DNA from: Boudabousia liubingyangii
GTDB lineage: Bacteria; Actinomycetota; Actinomycetes; Actinomycetales; Actinomycetaceae
Direction: 5' to 3'
Length of the DNA stretch: 64,000 nt
Assembly (NCBI RefSeq): GCF_001907245.1
Contig: NZ_MQSU01000002.1
Location: forward strand, 1-64,000
Positions 36,991 to 45,663 of this stretch are shown here, piece after piece. A program made the translations under genes and the position numbers. The notes under the pieces were generated by a model. It made no database searches. It had not been told where the DNA came from and saw only the letters and a program-made list of their open reading frames with translations. Positions within the stretch are counted from its first letter, which is position 1; every line of letters begins with the position of its first letter.

Positions 36991-37437
36991 ATGAGAATTC
37001 ATCTAGGAACTGACCATGCAGGTTTTGAATTGAAAAACGAGGTCGCTCGGCACCTTTCCGAGGCCGGCCACGAAGTTATTGACCACGGGGCTCACGTCTA
37101 TGATCCCCAAGATGATTACCCCGCCTTTTGTATTGCCGCCGCCGAGGCCGTAGTGGCAGACCCCGGCTCATTAGGGATCGTCATTGGTGGTTCTGGCAAT
37201 GGGGAACAGATCGCCGCCAATAAAGTTAAGGGTGCCCGCTGTGCACTCGCTTGGAGTGAAGAAACTGCTCGTCTAGGCCGCGAGCACAATAACGCTAACC
37301 TAATGGGGATTGGTGGTCGCATGCACAGCCTAGAAGACGCCCTAAAGATTATCGACGCTTTCGTGGCCACCCCATTTAGCGAGGATGCGCGTCACGAACG
37401 TCGTATCCAGCAACTTGCCGACTATGAGGCCAAGTAG
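36991..37437 (+). CDS. rpiB: Ribose-5-phosphate isomerase B
   Basis: Interconverts ribose-5-phosphate and ribulose-5-phosphate in the pentose phosphate pathway. The 148 residues contain 'DHAG' (8-11) and 'GGSGNGEQIAANK' with Glu72. Actinobacterial RpiB, as in M. tuberculosis, uses this Glu as base where enterobacterial enzymes use Cys. The C-terminal 'RRIQQLADYE' is also typical. The gene stands alone between the peptidase and the cysteine genes. Confidence 0.94.
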   Translation: MRIHLGTDHAGFELKNEVARHLSEAGHEVIDHGAHVYDPQDDYPAFCIAAAEAVVADPGSLGIVIGGSGNGEQIAANKVKGARCALAWSEETARLGREHNNANLMGIGGRMHSLEDALKIIDAFVATPFSEDARHERRIQQLADYEAK

Positions 37438-37532
37438 AACTACCTCGGCATCGTGAGTAATGCTGGAAGCTAGCCTGATGAAGCTGGTAACCAGAGGCTC
37501 AAAGTCAGGTAACTAAAACCTATACGGAAACG

Positions 37533-37577
37533 AAAAGCGGGTCGCGCCCTCGGAAAAAAGAGGGAACGACCCGCTTT
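37533..37577. terminator. Hairpin between rpiB and cysE
   Basis: An 11-bp outer stem (AAAGCGGGTCG with CGACCCGCTTT) with an inner CCCTC/GAGGG helix. It is suited to both converging genes. Bases 37438-37532 hold nothing recognised. Confidence 0.8.
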
Positions 37578-37610
37578 AGTTTTGCCCAAACTGGGCCAAA
37601 GCAGGTGCGA

Positions 37611-38210
37611 TCAGATAAAAATAGTCGGATCGACGCTGAGCTCGGCGGCCTTGCTTTCTTCACAGAGACTATTTATCTTCGCGGGGACCCCAATCGCTGA
37701 GCAGTTCTCAGGGACATCCTTAACGACTACTGCATTGGCACCAATCTTGCTATGAGAACCAACGGTGATCGGCCCCAGCACTTTGGCCCCACAGCCGATC
37801 ATGACGTGATCGCCGATAGTGGGGTGGCGTTTGCCTTTGCGCATCGCTACGCCGCCAAGGGTTACCCCATGGAAGATCACGCAGTCGGTACCAATCTCAG
37901 TAGTTTGCCCAATGACCACCCCAGTGGCGTGATCGATGAACAGGCGACGGCCAATCTTTGCCGCGGGGTGGATATCAACCAGCGTAAAGGTGCGCGTAAT
38001 CGCGGAAACTAGCCGGGCGGCCATTCGGCCTCCACAGTAGGCAAAGCGTGAATGCCAGAGCCGGTGGGCTACCCGGTAACCCCAAATGGCGTGCACACCC
38101 GGATAGGTCAGGGCCACTTCGAGCCGATAACGGGCGGCCGGATCACAGGCCAGGGCTGTGTTCAGGTCTTCCCGCATCATGGCCCAGAGGCCTAAGCGTT
38201 CTTCGCTCAT
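37611..38210 (-). CDS. cysE: Serine O-acetyltransferase
   Basis: Acetylates L-serine with acetyl-CoA to O-acetylserine, the acceptor for sulfide in cysteine synthesis. The 199 residues show left-handed beta-helix hexapeptides ('[21 protein letters not shown]', '[37 protein letters not shown]') with catalytic Asp-His in 'IDHATG'. SD (AAGGAAA) before ATG. It lies 102 bp after cysK on the same strand; the gap contains a small hairpin (AGACCAC/GTGGTCT). Confidence 0.93.
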   Translation of the reverse strand: MSEERLGLWAMMREDLNTALACDPAARYRLEVALTYPGVHAIWGYRVAHRLWHSRFAYCGGRMAARLVSAITRTFTLVDIHPAAKIGRRLFIDHATGVVIGQTTEIGTDCVIFHGVTLGGVAMRKGKRHPTIGDHVMIGCGAKVLGPITVGSHSKIGANAVVVKDVPENCSAIGVPAKINSLCEESKAAELSVDPTIFI

Positions 38211-38312
38211 CTAAGTTTCCTTGATCTATGATTCCTGCGGTCGCAAGGTTGCTGAGGCATTTGCCGGACTCGCAGACCACGCTGATGTGGTCTCTGTGTC
38301 GAGGGCGGCGGC

Positions 38313-39248
38313 TCAGTCGGTTAGACCTTCGAACAGCTTGGTGGAAAGGTAACGCTCGCCAGTGTCAGGTAGCAGCACAACAATGTTCTTACCCTCATTT
38401 TCGGGGCGCTGAGCGACCTGCTTGGCGGCAGCTAGGGCAGCGCCGGCAGAGATGCCCACCAGGAGGCCGGCCTTAGCAGCAGCTTCACGAGAGGCAGCAA
38501 TTGCATCGGGACCTTCCACCGTGATGACCTCGTCTACGACGCTGGCGTCATAGTTTTCCGGAATGAAGTTGGCGCCAAGGCCCTGAATGAGGTGAGGGCC
38601 GGCCTGTCCGCCGCTTAGGAGAGGGGATTCGGCAGGTTCTACGGCAATGATCTGGACGGGGCGGCCGGTCTCCTTGAGGCGCTGACCAACACCGCTGATG
38701 GTGCCGCCAGTGCCCACGCCGGCGATGAAGATATCGACTTCACCTTCGGTGTCTTCGAGGATTTCTTCTGCCGTGGTGGCCTTGTGAATGGCGGGGTTGG
38801 CCGGGTTGGCAAACTGGGAAGCTAGGACTGCGCCTTCACGTTCGGCCACGATTTCTTCGGCCTTCGCGACGGCTGCCTTCATACCGCCTGCGGGATCGGT
38901 TAGAACTAGTTCTGCGCCGAGGAAGCGCATTAGGGCTTTTCGTTCTGCTGACATAGAGGAGGGCATGGCGATAACTACTTGGTAGCCGCGCGCTGCGCCA
39001 ACTAGGGCAAGGGCGACGCCGGTATTGCCGCTGGTGGCTTCTACGATCGTGCCGCCAGGAGGGAGCTGACCGGACTCTTCAGCTGCATCTACGATGGCTT
39101 TTCCGATGCGGTCTTTAACGGCAGAGCCGGGGTTGAAGAACTCTAGTTTGGCAAATACGTTAGCTTTGGCTGCTTCGCCGAAGTGGCTAATGGCGACTAG
39201 GGGAGTGGACCCGATTAGTTCGGTGACATTGCTGGCAGCGTTAATCAT
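38313..39248 (-). CDS. cysK: Cysteine synthase A
   Basis: PLP enzyme that makes L-cysteine from O-acetylserine and sulfide. The 311 residues have the PLP lysine Lys45 in 'NPGSAVKDRIG', the substrate loop 'TSGNTG' near 70 and the phosphate loop 'GTGGTISG' near 177. It is first in a cysK-cysE unit. A good SD (AAGGAAA) lies before the ATG. Confidence 0.95.
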   Translation of the reverse strand: MINAASNVTELIGSTPLVAISHFGEAAKANVFAKLEFFNPGSAVKDRIGKAIVDAAEESGQLPPGGTIVEATSGNTGVALALVGAARGYQVVIAMPSSMSAERKALMRFLGAELVLTDPAGGMKAAVAKAEEIVAEREGAVLASQFANPANPAIHKATTAEEILEDTEGEVDIFIAGVGTGGTISGVGQRLKETGRPVQIIAVEPAESPLLSGGQAGPHLIQGLGANFIPENYDASVVDEVITVEGPDAIAASREAAAKAGLLVGISAGAALAAAKQVAQRPENEGKNIVVLLPDTGERYLSTKLFEGLTD

Positions 39249-39280
39249 TATTTTCCTTTGGCTCTTTAGCTGATGGGTGA

Positions 39281-39919
39281 TTAGGAATGAACGGGGCTCT
39301 CCCCGATTTGCGTACCTATTTTAACTGGCGTGACTTCCCCTTGGGAGAGGGCTAGTAGATTCTCACATAAAGTTTCCTGAGCGCTAATTTCGCTTAGTAC
39401 TTGGAATACGGCTTCTTGCTGGTATTGGGTGTCGATGACTTCGTAGCCCTGACTGAGCATCCAGGCGCTGATTTTGCCGGCGATTGCGTGCGGGGCTTTG
39501 ACTTCGAATAGGGCAAGGGGACGCAGTTCCATTTTGGGGCTGGCATTGATAGCTTGGTTAGCGGCGTCGGTATAAGCCCGGACGAGGCCGCCGGTTCCAA
39601 GGAGGATCCCACCGAAGTAGCGAGTTACGACTACTGTCACCTCGGTTAGTTCGGCACCTTTTAAGGTTTCGAGTAGGGGAGCGCCGGCGGTGCCGGAAGG
39701 CTCGCCATCGTCTGACGAGCGTTCGATATCGTGGGCATCCGGGTTGCGTACAATAAAGGCGGTGCAGTGGTGACGGGCGTCTGGGTAGCGGCTCCGGATC
39801 TGATCGATGAACTCCCGCGCCTCGCTTTCCGAGGGGGTTCGGGCTAGGTTGGTGATGAAACGCGAACGTTTAATTTCGAGTTCTGTTTCGATTTGGAAGT
39901 TTTGGGGGAGCGTACGCAT
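39281..39919 (-). CDS. YigZ/IMPACT family protein
   Basis: A conserved protein of 212 residues with the UPF0029/IMPACT N-terminal domain: 'EIKRSRFITNLARTPSESEAREFIDQIR', 'HHCTAFIV', 'DDGEPSGTAGAPLLE' and 'VVVTRYFGGILLGTGGLVRAY'. A C-terminal DUF1949 domain of ferredoxin-like fold follows (about 140-205). Bacterial members are thought to act in translation or nucleic acid binding, without a settled role. It sits 32 bp upstream of cysK and may be cotranscribed. CATTAT lies 7 nt before the ATG, a possible leaderless start. Confidence 0.9.
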   Translation of the reverse strand: MRTLPQNFQIETELEIKRSRFITNLARTPSESEAREFIDQIRSRYPDARHHCTAFIVRNPDAHDIERSSDDGEPSGTAGAPLLETLKGAELTEVTVVVTRYFGGILLGTGGLVRAYTDAANQAINASPKMELRPLALFEVKAPHAIAGKISAWMLSQGYEVIDTQYQQEAVFQVLSEISAQETLCENLLALSQGEVTPVKIGTQIGESPVHS

Positions 39920-40198
39920 ACCTTTAATAATGCCATGAAGTGCTTAATTGCTTAAGAATTAAGGGAGCTTCTTAAGCATTAAAGGTGCTTGGGCGGCTTC
40001 TGTATCGAGCAGAGAAAGTTGCTTGGTTTGGGGGAAGCGCAGCAAAACAAGGTGTGCTAAACTATTCGGGTTGCCTGAACGTGACTGATTCCGCATCACT
40101 TTTTTGGCTTTTCGGTTCGCCGTTTAGTGAAAATAGTGGCACAGTTATTGATGGTAACTTTCGTCGTTAAAAGATTATGGAAAGGAGCGGCAGGGCTC

Positions 40199-40360
40199 AT
40201 GGCAGTACCAAAGCGTAAAATGTCTCGCAGCAACACCCGCTCTCGCCGGTCCCAGTGGAAGGCCCAGCTAACCGAGCTGGTCAACGTCCGCGTGGGTGGC
40301 CGCGAGGTTTCAATCCCGCGTCGGTTCGCAAAGGCGTACCAGGCTGGTTTGATTGACTGA
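40199..40360 (+). CDS. rpmF: Large ribosomal subunit protein bL32, zinc-free form
   Basis: A 53-residue ribosomal protein. '[21 protein letters not shown]' is the bL32 hallmark. The CxxC zinc-ribbon halves of the C+ form are absent, as in the short actinobacterial RpmF. The ATG follows AAAGGAG. Elsewhere, zinc-free copies are often repressed by Zur; I see no convincing Zur box. The 280 bases between yigZ and rpmF contain a possible -10 (TAAACT, 40058-40063) and would give a leader of about 130 nt. Confidence 0.94.
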   Translation: MAVPKRKMSRSNTRSRRSQWKAQLTELVNVRVGGREVSIPRRFAKAYQAGLID

Positions 40361-40380
40361 GGCTGTGTAAAGCATCTCTG

Positions 40381-40419
40381 ATCTCCCCGTTCTGTTAGTC
40401 AGGTCGGGGAGATTTTTTA
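40381..40419 (+). terminator. Intrinsic terminator after rpmF
   Basis: A 9-bp stem ATCTCCCCG with CGGGGAGAT and a tail of six T. Confidence 0.9.
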
Positions 40420-40519
40420 AATTCGGACAAAAGTCTGATGTTTTTTTGTTCGAGAACTGATATTCTTCCCGATAGTTTTAATTCTGTCTGACTATTTACT
40501 GTATTGAAAGCGATTAATC

Positions 40520-43033
40520 ATGCGTAATAGCCGTAATCCCGGCGCCGGGCGTCGACTGCTTATCAAAGCAGCCGTGCTAGGCCTTGGCGCAAGTGCCTGG
40601 GCGTTCAATGTTCCCGCTGCCTCGGCGCTTGTTTCTGGCACTCCCAGTGCCGAGGACGACCCGGTAGCTGCTGCTTCAGTACTACTAGTCAATGGGAAAT
40701 CCTCCTGTACTGGCGTACTGGTCGCTCCCGAATGGGTCCTAACCGCTCGTCACTGCTCCCGACAAAAGAACCAGGTACTTCGCAACGCACGTGCCTTTAT
40801 CGGTCGTCAGATGGAGCCTGACTTCAAGCCAGTCACGGTTGATTACTTTGCTGCCGCCCCCGGTGGCGATGTCGCACTTGCCCACCTAGCTGATGCAGTC
40901 TATGACGTCACCCCTATTGATATCCGTCGTGAACCAGTCCCGGTAGGAGCTGAAGTTCGAACCTACGGTTGGGGTAAAGGCACTCCTCGTGGTTTCGGGC
41001 AGCCGATTTGGTACGGTACCGGAAAGGTCATTACCTATCTAAAACAGCAGCGTCCGGATGAACGCAGCACCGTTGCGCAACTGGATCTTGGTAACCAGCG
41101 TCTAGGTAATGGCGACTCTGGTGGTCCGGTTGTTTATGAAGGCAAGGTAGCCTTTGTTAACAGTGGCTCCCTGACTCAGTCTGCGGCCGCTTTTGCGGTA
41201 GATTTCCGTCGCGATATGGAATTCCTAGACCGTTACTTGGCTAGCCCCAGTGAACGTCGTAAGTTCTCTAGGGTTTACCTTGATGAATACCCCCGTGAGG
41301 CATACCGCGAGGGGGAACCGGTCGTAGTTTCTGCCAAGGTAGATCCGATCGTTGAGGGTACGGTTAGCTTTTTTGCTAACGGTGAGCTGCTGACTACCGT
41401 GCCGGTGCAACCGGACGGTACTGCAAAAGCCACGATCAGAGTCCGTGGAGTCAGTAAGTACTACCTTGACGTCCGTTTTAATCCTACTGATGATCGTCAA
41501 TACTGGCCGGGAAACAATGTGGCAGTCCCGGTCTATATGACGCCCAACCCGGATCTTGAGCCCGAGCCCTCACTTCCGGTGGTGCCGGTTCCGGTAACTC
41601 CTAAGGCCCCGGAAACCCCGGAGGCTCCTTCGACTCCTGAAACTGGTGTAACCACACCTGAGGCTGGAACCCCTGAAGCGCAGCCGGGTAAGTCCACTCC
41701 GGAGGGAACCGTCGGTGCCGAGACCGTCGAGGTCCCGGTAGAGATTGTACCGGTTGTTACCCCCGAACCTGCTAAACCGGTAGTGCCGGCAACGCCTGAA
41801 ACTGTTGATCCGGTAGTTCCGACCCCAGAAGCTCCTAAACCGGTTAAACCGACTCCGGAAGCACCCAAACCGCCGGTCAAGCCGACTCCTGAAGTGCCAG
41901 CTAAGCCTGCTGCTCCCACCCCGGAGTTGCCCGCCCAGCCGGTAGCGCCCAGCCCGGAGGCACCTAGCCCTGAAGCTCCGAAGCCGGTAGTTCCCACGGA
42001 ACCAGAAAAGCCTGAGCCAGCACCTAAGCCTGAGCCCCCGGTGGAAGAACCCACTACTCCGGCTACGCCCGAAGGCCCGGATACTCCTGAGCTTCCCCTA
42101 GGCCCGACCGATTCAGATCCCGATTCGTCTAAACCGGTTGCCCCTAAGCCTCAGGATCCTACCGCTCCGGAAGGAACAAAGCCTGAAATCCCGGCCGCTC
42201 CGGAAAAGCCAGAACCAGGTCCCAAGCCTGAGGACCCGAAACCGGAACCGGCAAAGCCGGTTGTGCCTTCAGAGCCGGTAACTCCTAAGCCGGTTCCTCC
42301 CTCGGAGCCTGCTAAGCCGGAACCGGCACCTAAGCCTGAGCCAGCAGCGCCCGTTGCTCCCGCGCCCAAGCCGGTTGATGAACCTGAAATGCCTGCTCGT
42401 CCTAAGCCGCTGCCTCTACCTGCTCCTACCGAGCCTGAAGCTAAGCCTGCGCCGAAGCCCCAACCGCTCAAGCCGGTTGCGGACAAGCCGGCTCCCAAGC
42501 CTCAGGTGGCTAAGCCTGCGGTAGAGAAGCCTGCGCCGAAGCCCCAAGTGACTAAGCCGGCGGTAGAAAACCCGGCATCTGCTCCGGTCAGTGCTGTGCA
42601 GCCCGCTGTCTCACTACCGCCCGTAGCTGAGCCGGCCTCCCCGGTATTTTCCATTCCGCAACGGCCGCGACAGTACAGTGCGGCTCCTTATCGGACGCTA
42701 ATTCCATCAGCGCTGCCGGCTACGTCCGCGCCGCTAATCCAGGAAGTTGCAAAACCGGCCGTTCCGACTGAGGCACAACCGGCTCCTGCTACTCCTGAGG
42801 CAATCCTGCCTGCTGCTGCAGCGACTGCTCCCGCGAATGACGATCCTCAGCCAATGCCGAATTCCCAGAATAACGGTCCCACCGTTAATGAGGCTGCCGC
42901 TGTAACTAGCCCACATCCGGAAGCTAATGATCCGAATGGAGCTACGAATGAGGTTTGGTACGCTGTTGGTGGCGCTGCAGCTTTGGTAGTTGCAGGCGGA
43001 GCATTGATCCTAGCTGGTCTAGCCAAGCCGTAA
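40520..43033 (+). CDS. Secreted trypsin-like serine protease with Pro-rich stalk and C-terminal membrane anchor
   Basis: An 837-residue surface protein. The signal peptide (1-36) contains 'RRLLIK', close to a twin-arginine motif, and ends in 'AASA'. The S1 protease domain (about 37-235) has the triad His78 ('TARHC'), Asp117 ('GDVAL') and Ser200 ('GDSGGP'). One Ig-like domain (about 250-340) follows, then a stalk (about 345-720) of Pro-Lys-Glu-rich repeats such as 'PEAPKPV' and 'KPEPAPKPE'. A single helix (about 812-834) ends the chain without LPXTG or a basic tail. The target is unknown; a host-protein or envelope role is inference. Confidence 0.85.
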   Translation: MRNSRNPGAGRRLLIKAAVLGLGASAWAFNVPAASALVSGTPSAEDDPVAAASVLLVNGKSSCTGVLVAPEWVLTARHCSRQKNQVLRNARAFIGRQMEPDFKPVTVDYFAAAPGGDVALAHLADAVYDVTPIDIRREPVPVGAEVRTYGWGKGTPRGFGQPIWYGTGKVITYLKQQRPDERSTVAQLDLGNQRLGNGDSGGPVVYEGKVAFVNSGSLTQSAAAFAVDFRRDMEFLDRYLASPSERRKFSRVYLDEYPREAYREGEPVVVSAKVDPIVEGTVSFFANGELLTTVPVQPDGTAKATIRVRGVSKYYLDVRFNPTDDRQYWPGNNVAVPVYMTPNPDLEPEPSLPVVPVPVTPKAPETPEAPSTPETGVTTPEAGTPEAQPGKSTPEGTVGAETVEVPVEIVPVVTPEPAKPVVPATPETVDPVVPTPEAPKPVKPTPEAPKPPVKPTPEVPAKPAAPTPELPAQPVAPSPEAPSPEAPKPVVPTEPEKPEPAPKPEPPVEEPTTPATPEGPDTPELPLGPTDSDPDSSKPVAPKPQDPTAPEGTKPEIPAAPEKPEPGPKPEDPKPEPAKPVVPSEPVTPKPVPPSEPAKPEPAPKPEPAAPVAPAPKPVDEPEMPARPKPLPLPAPTEPEAKPAPKPQPLKPVADKPAPKPQVAKPAVEKPAPKPQVTKPAVENPASAPVSAVQPAVSLPPVAEPASPVFSIPQRPRQYSAAPYRTLIPSALPATSAPLIQEVAKPAVPTEAQPAPATPEAILPAAAATAPANDDPQPMPNSQNNGPTVNEAAAVTSPHPEANDPNGATNEVWYAVGGAAALVVAGGALILAGLAKP
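41560..42640 (+). repeat. Low-complexity Pro/Lys/Glu repeats in the protease gene
   Basis: Short imperfect repeats coding for PEAP, KPV, PEPAPKPE and similar units over about 1.1 kb. They give long open antisense frames. The unit number is likely to vary between strains. Confidence 0.8.
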
Positions 43034-43052
43034 GCGCAGAAAAGTGTAAATA

Positions 43053-43094
43053 AAAAGGTTTCGCCCCGACTAAACAGTCGGGGCGAAACCTTTT
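43053..43094. terminator. Terminator between the protease gene and tRNA-Pro
   Basis: An 18-bp perfect stem (43053-43070 with 43077-43094) with A-rich and T-rich ends, bidirectional for the protease gene and the convergent tRNA-Pro. Confidence 0.9.
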
Positions 43095-43104
43095 AAATGA
43101 AATG

Positions 43105-43178
43105 TCGGGCTGACAGGATTTGAACCTGCGACATCCTGCTCCCAAAGCAGGCGCGCTACCAAGCTGCGCCACAGCCCG
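43105..43178 (-). tRNA. tRNA-Pro (anticodon TGG)
   Basis: On the minus strand the acceptor stem is CGGGCTG with CAGCCCG, the anticodon loop TTTGGGA gives TGG, and the T arm contains GGTTCAAATCC. The discriminator is A; the genomic 3' end continues CA, so CCA is not encoded. Confidence 0.95.
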
Positions 43179-43273
43179 TGCCGAGTTGCTGATGTTGCGC
43201 AACAACTTGCGACAATGTATTCTATCTTAGTCTTTTGAAATAGAGAAATCGAAAATCTATGAATAAAGCCATT

Positions 43274-43347
43274 GCGGGCGTAGCTTAATGGTAAAGCCTC
43301 TGCCTTCCAAGCAGATTACGCGGGTTCGATTCCCGTCGCCCGCTCCA
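43274..43347 (+). tRNA. tRNA-Gly (anticodon TCC)
   Basis: The acceptor stem is GCGGGCG with CGCCCGC, the anticodon loop CTTCCAA between CTGC and GCAG gives TCC, and the T arm contains GGTTCGATTCC. The discriminator is T and CCA is encoded. It is divergent from tRNA-Pro, with shared promoter space at 43179-43273. Confidence 0.95.
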
Positions 43348-43358
43348 CTAGTTGAATC

Positions 43359-43418
43359 CCATTCAGATTTAGTGATTCCTTCAAAGAATCGAACGAAAAT
43401 CTGGGTGGGTTTTTTGTT
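43359..43418 (+). terminator. Terminator-like hairpin after tRNA-Gly
   Basis: CCCATTCAGATTT (43359-43371) pairs with AAATCTGGGTGGG allowing mismatches, then six T. The rest of the gap to 43749 holds no ORF or RNA I can support; it must contain the uronate-operon promoter. Confidence 0.6.
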
Positions 43419-43749
43419 TTCCTTTTTCTAGTAGGTGATGCATCCCGGCCCTAGCTTGGTTTCCTAGTAGGGTGGGGGAGAGTCGCGGTAGTTGTATTGA
43501 TATTTCGCATGGTGAGCCAGCTACTCTTTGAACTCTGATATGTGAACCCTTGTTAGGAAATTAGTCCTACTGCTTTTTCTCATTTCGTGTCTGCAATCGC
43601 ATATTCTTTTGGTCGATCTGAAAAATTAGGTTAGTTTTCTTTGTAAATACAGAAGTAATCGAGCTTTTTGTAAGTCATCCTGATTCTTTATGGTCTGGAG
43701 CACAATTGGGTGTCTGCCATTGCGGGTTGTTTCTTTAAGCGATTAGATT

Positions 43750-43776
43750 GTTTCTGTCAAAGAAACGTGAGTTTCT
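43750..43776 (+). promoter_or_regulatory. Overlapping GTTTCT/AGAAAC inverted repeats upstream of the uronate operon
   Basis: GTTTCT-N5-AGAAAC (43750-43766) overlaps AGAAAC-GTGA-GTTTCT (43761-43776), both with perfect 6-base arms. They lie 25-50 bp before the first gene. Half-sites of GAAAC/GTTTC type resemble operators of IclR-family KdgR regulators, and an IclR gene follows the operon. Binding is inference. Confidence 0.6.
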
Positions 43777-43800
43777 CACACTGAACCAAAAGAGGTAATG

Positions 43801-44451
43801 ATGCCTTCATCTAACAAGGGCGCAAAGGTCAGCGCTGCTGAGATTCAATCCCGTAAGATCGTCCCGGTCGTAGTTGTTGATGATGCAGCAACTGCAAGCG
43901 AACTTGGCGATGCAATGGTCCGTGGCAATCTGCCCGTTGCTGAAGTAACCTTCCGCACCGCAGCTGCCCCCAAGGCCATGGAAATCATGTCTTCCAACCC
44001 CGAACTAATCGTGGGTGCAGGTACCGTGATTACCGCTGAACAGGTTGATCAGGCCATTGACTGTGGTGCACAGTTCATTGTTAGCCCTGGTACCAACATT
44101 GAAGTTATCGAACGTGCTTTGGAACTAGACGTTCCGGTCTTCCCGGGTGCAGTAACCCCCTCGGAAATTATGACCGTACTTTCCCTTGGTCTAAAGACCG
44201 TTAAGTTCTTCCCCGCCTCCACCTTCGGTGGTGCTGCCGCGATCAAGTCGCTCAGCGCTCCTTTCGTGGGGGTTAACTTTATGCCTACCGGCGGTGTTTC
44301 CCTAAACAACATGGCCGACTACCTATCGCTATCCTGCATCCCTGCAGTGGGCGGTTCCTGGATGGTACCCGCCGCTGCAGTTAATGCTGGTGAATTCGAA
44401 AAGATCGAACGCCTCTGCTCCGAGGCCGTTGCCGCTGCGGCAGCACTCTGA
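43801..44451 (+). CDS. eda: KDPG/KHG aldolase
   Basis: Class I aldolase splitting 2-keto-3-deoxy-6-phosphogluconate into pyruvate and glyceraldehyde-3-phosphate. The 216 residues show 'KIVPVVVVDDA', 'VAEVTFRT' with the conserved Glu, 'VGAGTV', the Schiff-base lysine in 'KTVKFFPAS' and 'MPTGGVSLNN'. The start is the second of two adjacent ATGs (43798 and 43801), 5 bases after AGAGG. It is first in the uronate operon and carries out its last step. Confidence 0.94.
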   Translation: MPSSNKGAKVSAAEIQSRKIVPVVVVDDAATASELGDAMVRGNLPVAEVTFRTAAAPKAMEIMSSNPELIVGAGTVITAEQVDQAIDCGAQFIVSPGTNIEVIERALELDVPVFPGAVTPSEIMTVLSLGLKTVKFFPASTFGGAAAIKSLSAPFVGVNFMPTGGVSLNNMADYLSLSCIPAVGGSWMVPAAAVNAGEFEKIERLCSEAVAAAAAL

Positions 44452-44474
44452 ACCTTACAAGGAAGGTAAAACTC

Positions 44475-45575
44475 ATGGCACTAAAGCTCCGTCCTGCTGA
44501 GGAATGCGCTTACCAAGCTGCTTCCCTAGGCGAAGTTATGCTCCGTCTAGATCCGGGTGACGGCCGCGTCCGTACCACCCGTAAGTTCAACGCTTGGGAA
44601 GGTGGCGGCGAATACAACGTCGTACGTGGCCTACGTCGCGTCTTCGGACTGCGCACCGCTGTTCTAACCTCCCTCGTTGACAACGAAGTTGGCCGCCTAA
44701 TTGAAGACTTTATGCTTCAGGGTGGCGTCGACACCTCCCAGGTAGTCTGGCGCGAATCCGATGGTATCGGACGCACCGTCCGTAACGGCCTAAACTTCAC
44801 TGAACGTGGTTTCGGTATCCGTGGCGCCGTCGGCTGCTCTGACCGTGGCAACACTGCCATCGCTCAGCTTTCCCCGGAAGACATTGACTTCGACTACATC
44901 TTCGGTGAGCTTGGCGTTCGCTGGCTACACACCGGTGGCATCTACGCCGCTCTTTCCGAGCAGTCCTCAGAAACCCTGCTAGCTGCCGTCAAGGCCGCTA
45001 AGAAGCATGGCACCATCGTTTCCTACGACCTGAACTACCGTCCTAGCCTCTGGAAGTCCATTGGTGGACAGGCTCGCGCTCAGGAAGTAAACAAGGAAAT
45101 CGCAAAGTATGTCGACGTTATGATCGGCAACGAAGAAGACTTTACCGCCTCCCTCGGTTTCGAGGTAGAGGGGGTTGACGCTGACCTATCGAATCTTGAA
45201 GCGGACTCTTTTGCTCGCATGATTGAAAAGGTAGCCGAAGCGTACCCGAACTTCCAGGTCATCGCCACCACGATGCGTGGAGTTCGTAGTGCATCAATCA
45301 ACGATTGGGGCGCTATTGCTTGGTCTCGCGACGAAGGGTTTGCCCAGGCAACTCAGCGTAACGAGCTCGAGATTTTCGACCGTGTAGGTGGCGGCGATTC
45401 CTTCGCTTCCGGTCTGATCTACGGTCTTATCACTGGTGAAAGCATTGCCACGGCCGTCGAATACGGCGCAGCCCACGGCGCCCTAGCAATGACCACCCCC
45501 GGTGATACTTCAATGGCCAATAAGGCTGAAGTACTTAAGGTCGCAGGCGGCGGAAACGCTCGCGTCGATCGCTAA
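44475..45575 (+). CDS. kdgK: PfkB-family sugar kinase, probable 2-keto-3-deoxygluconate kinase
   Basis: Phosphorylates 2-keto-3-deoxygluconate to KDPG with ATP. The 366 residues are of the ribokinase/PfkB fold. 'GGGEYNVVRGLRRVFG' (about 39-54) is the substrate/N-terminal signature, and 'DRVGGGDSFASGL' (302-314) carries the catalytic base Asp308. The substrate is inferred from the operon: eda directly upstream, KduI and KduD downstream. Good SD (AAGGAAGG) before ATG. Confidence 0.88.
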   Translation: MALKLRPAEECAYQAASLGEVMLRLDPGDGRVRTTRKFNAWEGGGEYNVVRGLRRVFGLRTAVLTSLVDNEVGRLIEDFMLQGGVDTSQVVWRESDGIGRTVRNGLNFTERGFGIRGAVGCSDRGNTAIAQLSPEDIDFDYIFGELGVRWLHTGGIYAALSEQSSETLLAAVKAAKKHGTIVSYDLNYRPSLWKSIGGQARAQEVNKEIAKYVDVMIGNEEDFTASLGFEVEGVDADLSNLEADSFARMIEKVAEAYPNFQVIATTMRGVRSASINDWGAIAWSRDEGFAQATQRNELEIFDRVGGGDSFASGLIYGLITGESIATAVEYGAAHGALAMTTPGDTSMANKAEVLKVAGGGNARVDR

Positions 45576-45603
45576 ACTCCTAAAACACAGAAAACCTAAC
45601 GGC

Positions 45604-45638
45604 CCCGGGCGTGAAACCAGCAAACTGCTGCGCCCGGG
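45604..45638 (+). other. Intercistronic GC hairpin between kdgK and EIIC
   Basis: CCCGGGCG (45604-45611) pairs with CGCCCGGG (45631-45638), with inner CAGC/GCTG. No T-run follows, and the SD of the next gene lies just downstream. It is more likely an mRNA-stability or processing element than a terminator. Confidence 0.5.
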
Positions 45639-45663
45639 TGCCGCGAGCAAGGAGGCTCAATAA

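Noticed and set aside
40000-40198. Zur box before the zinc-free rpmF
   Set aside because: Only a partial one-sided match (TGAAAATA) was found near 40127; no palindrome.
41533-42498. Two long minus-strand frames (173 and 115 residues) of Gly/Ser/Thr-rich sequence
   Set aside because: They are antisense to the Pro/Lys/Glu-rich stalk of the protease; the repeats keep the opposite frame open. No SD and no recognisable domain.
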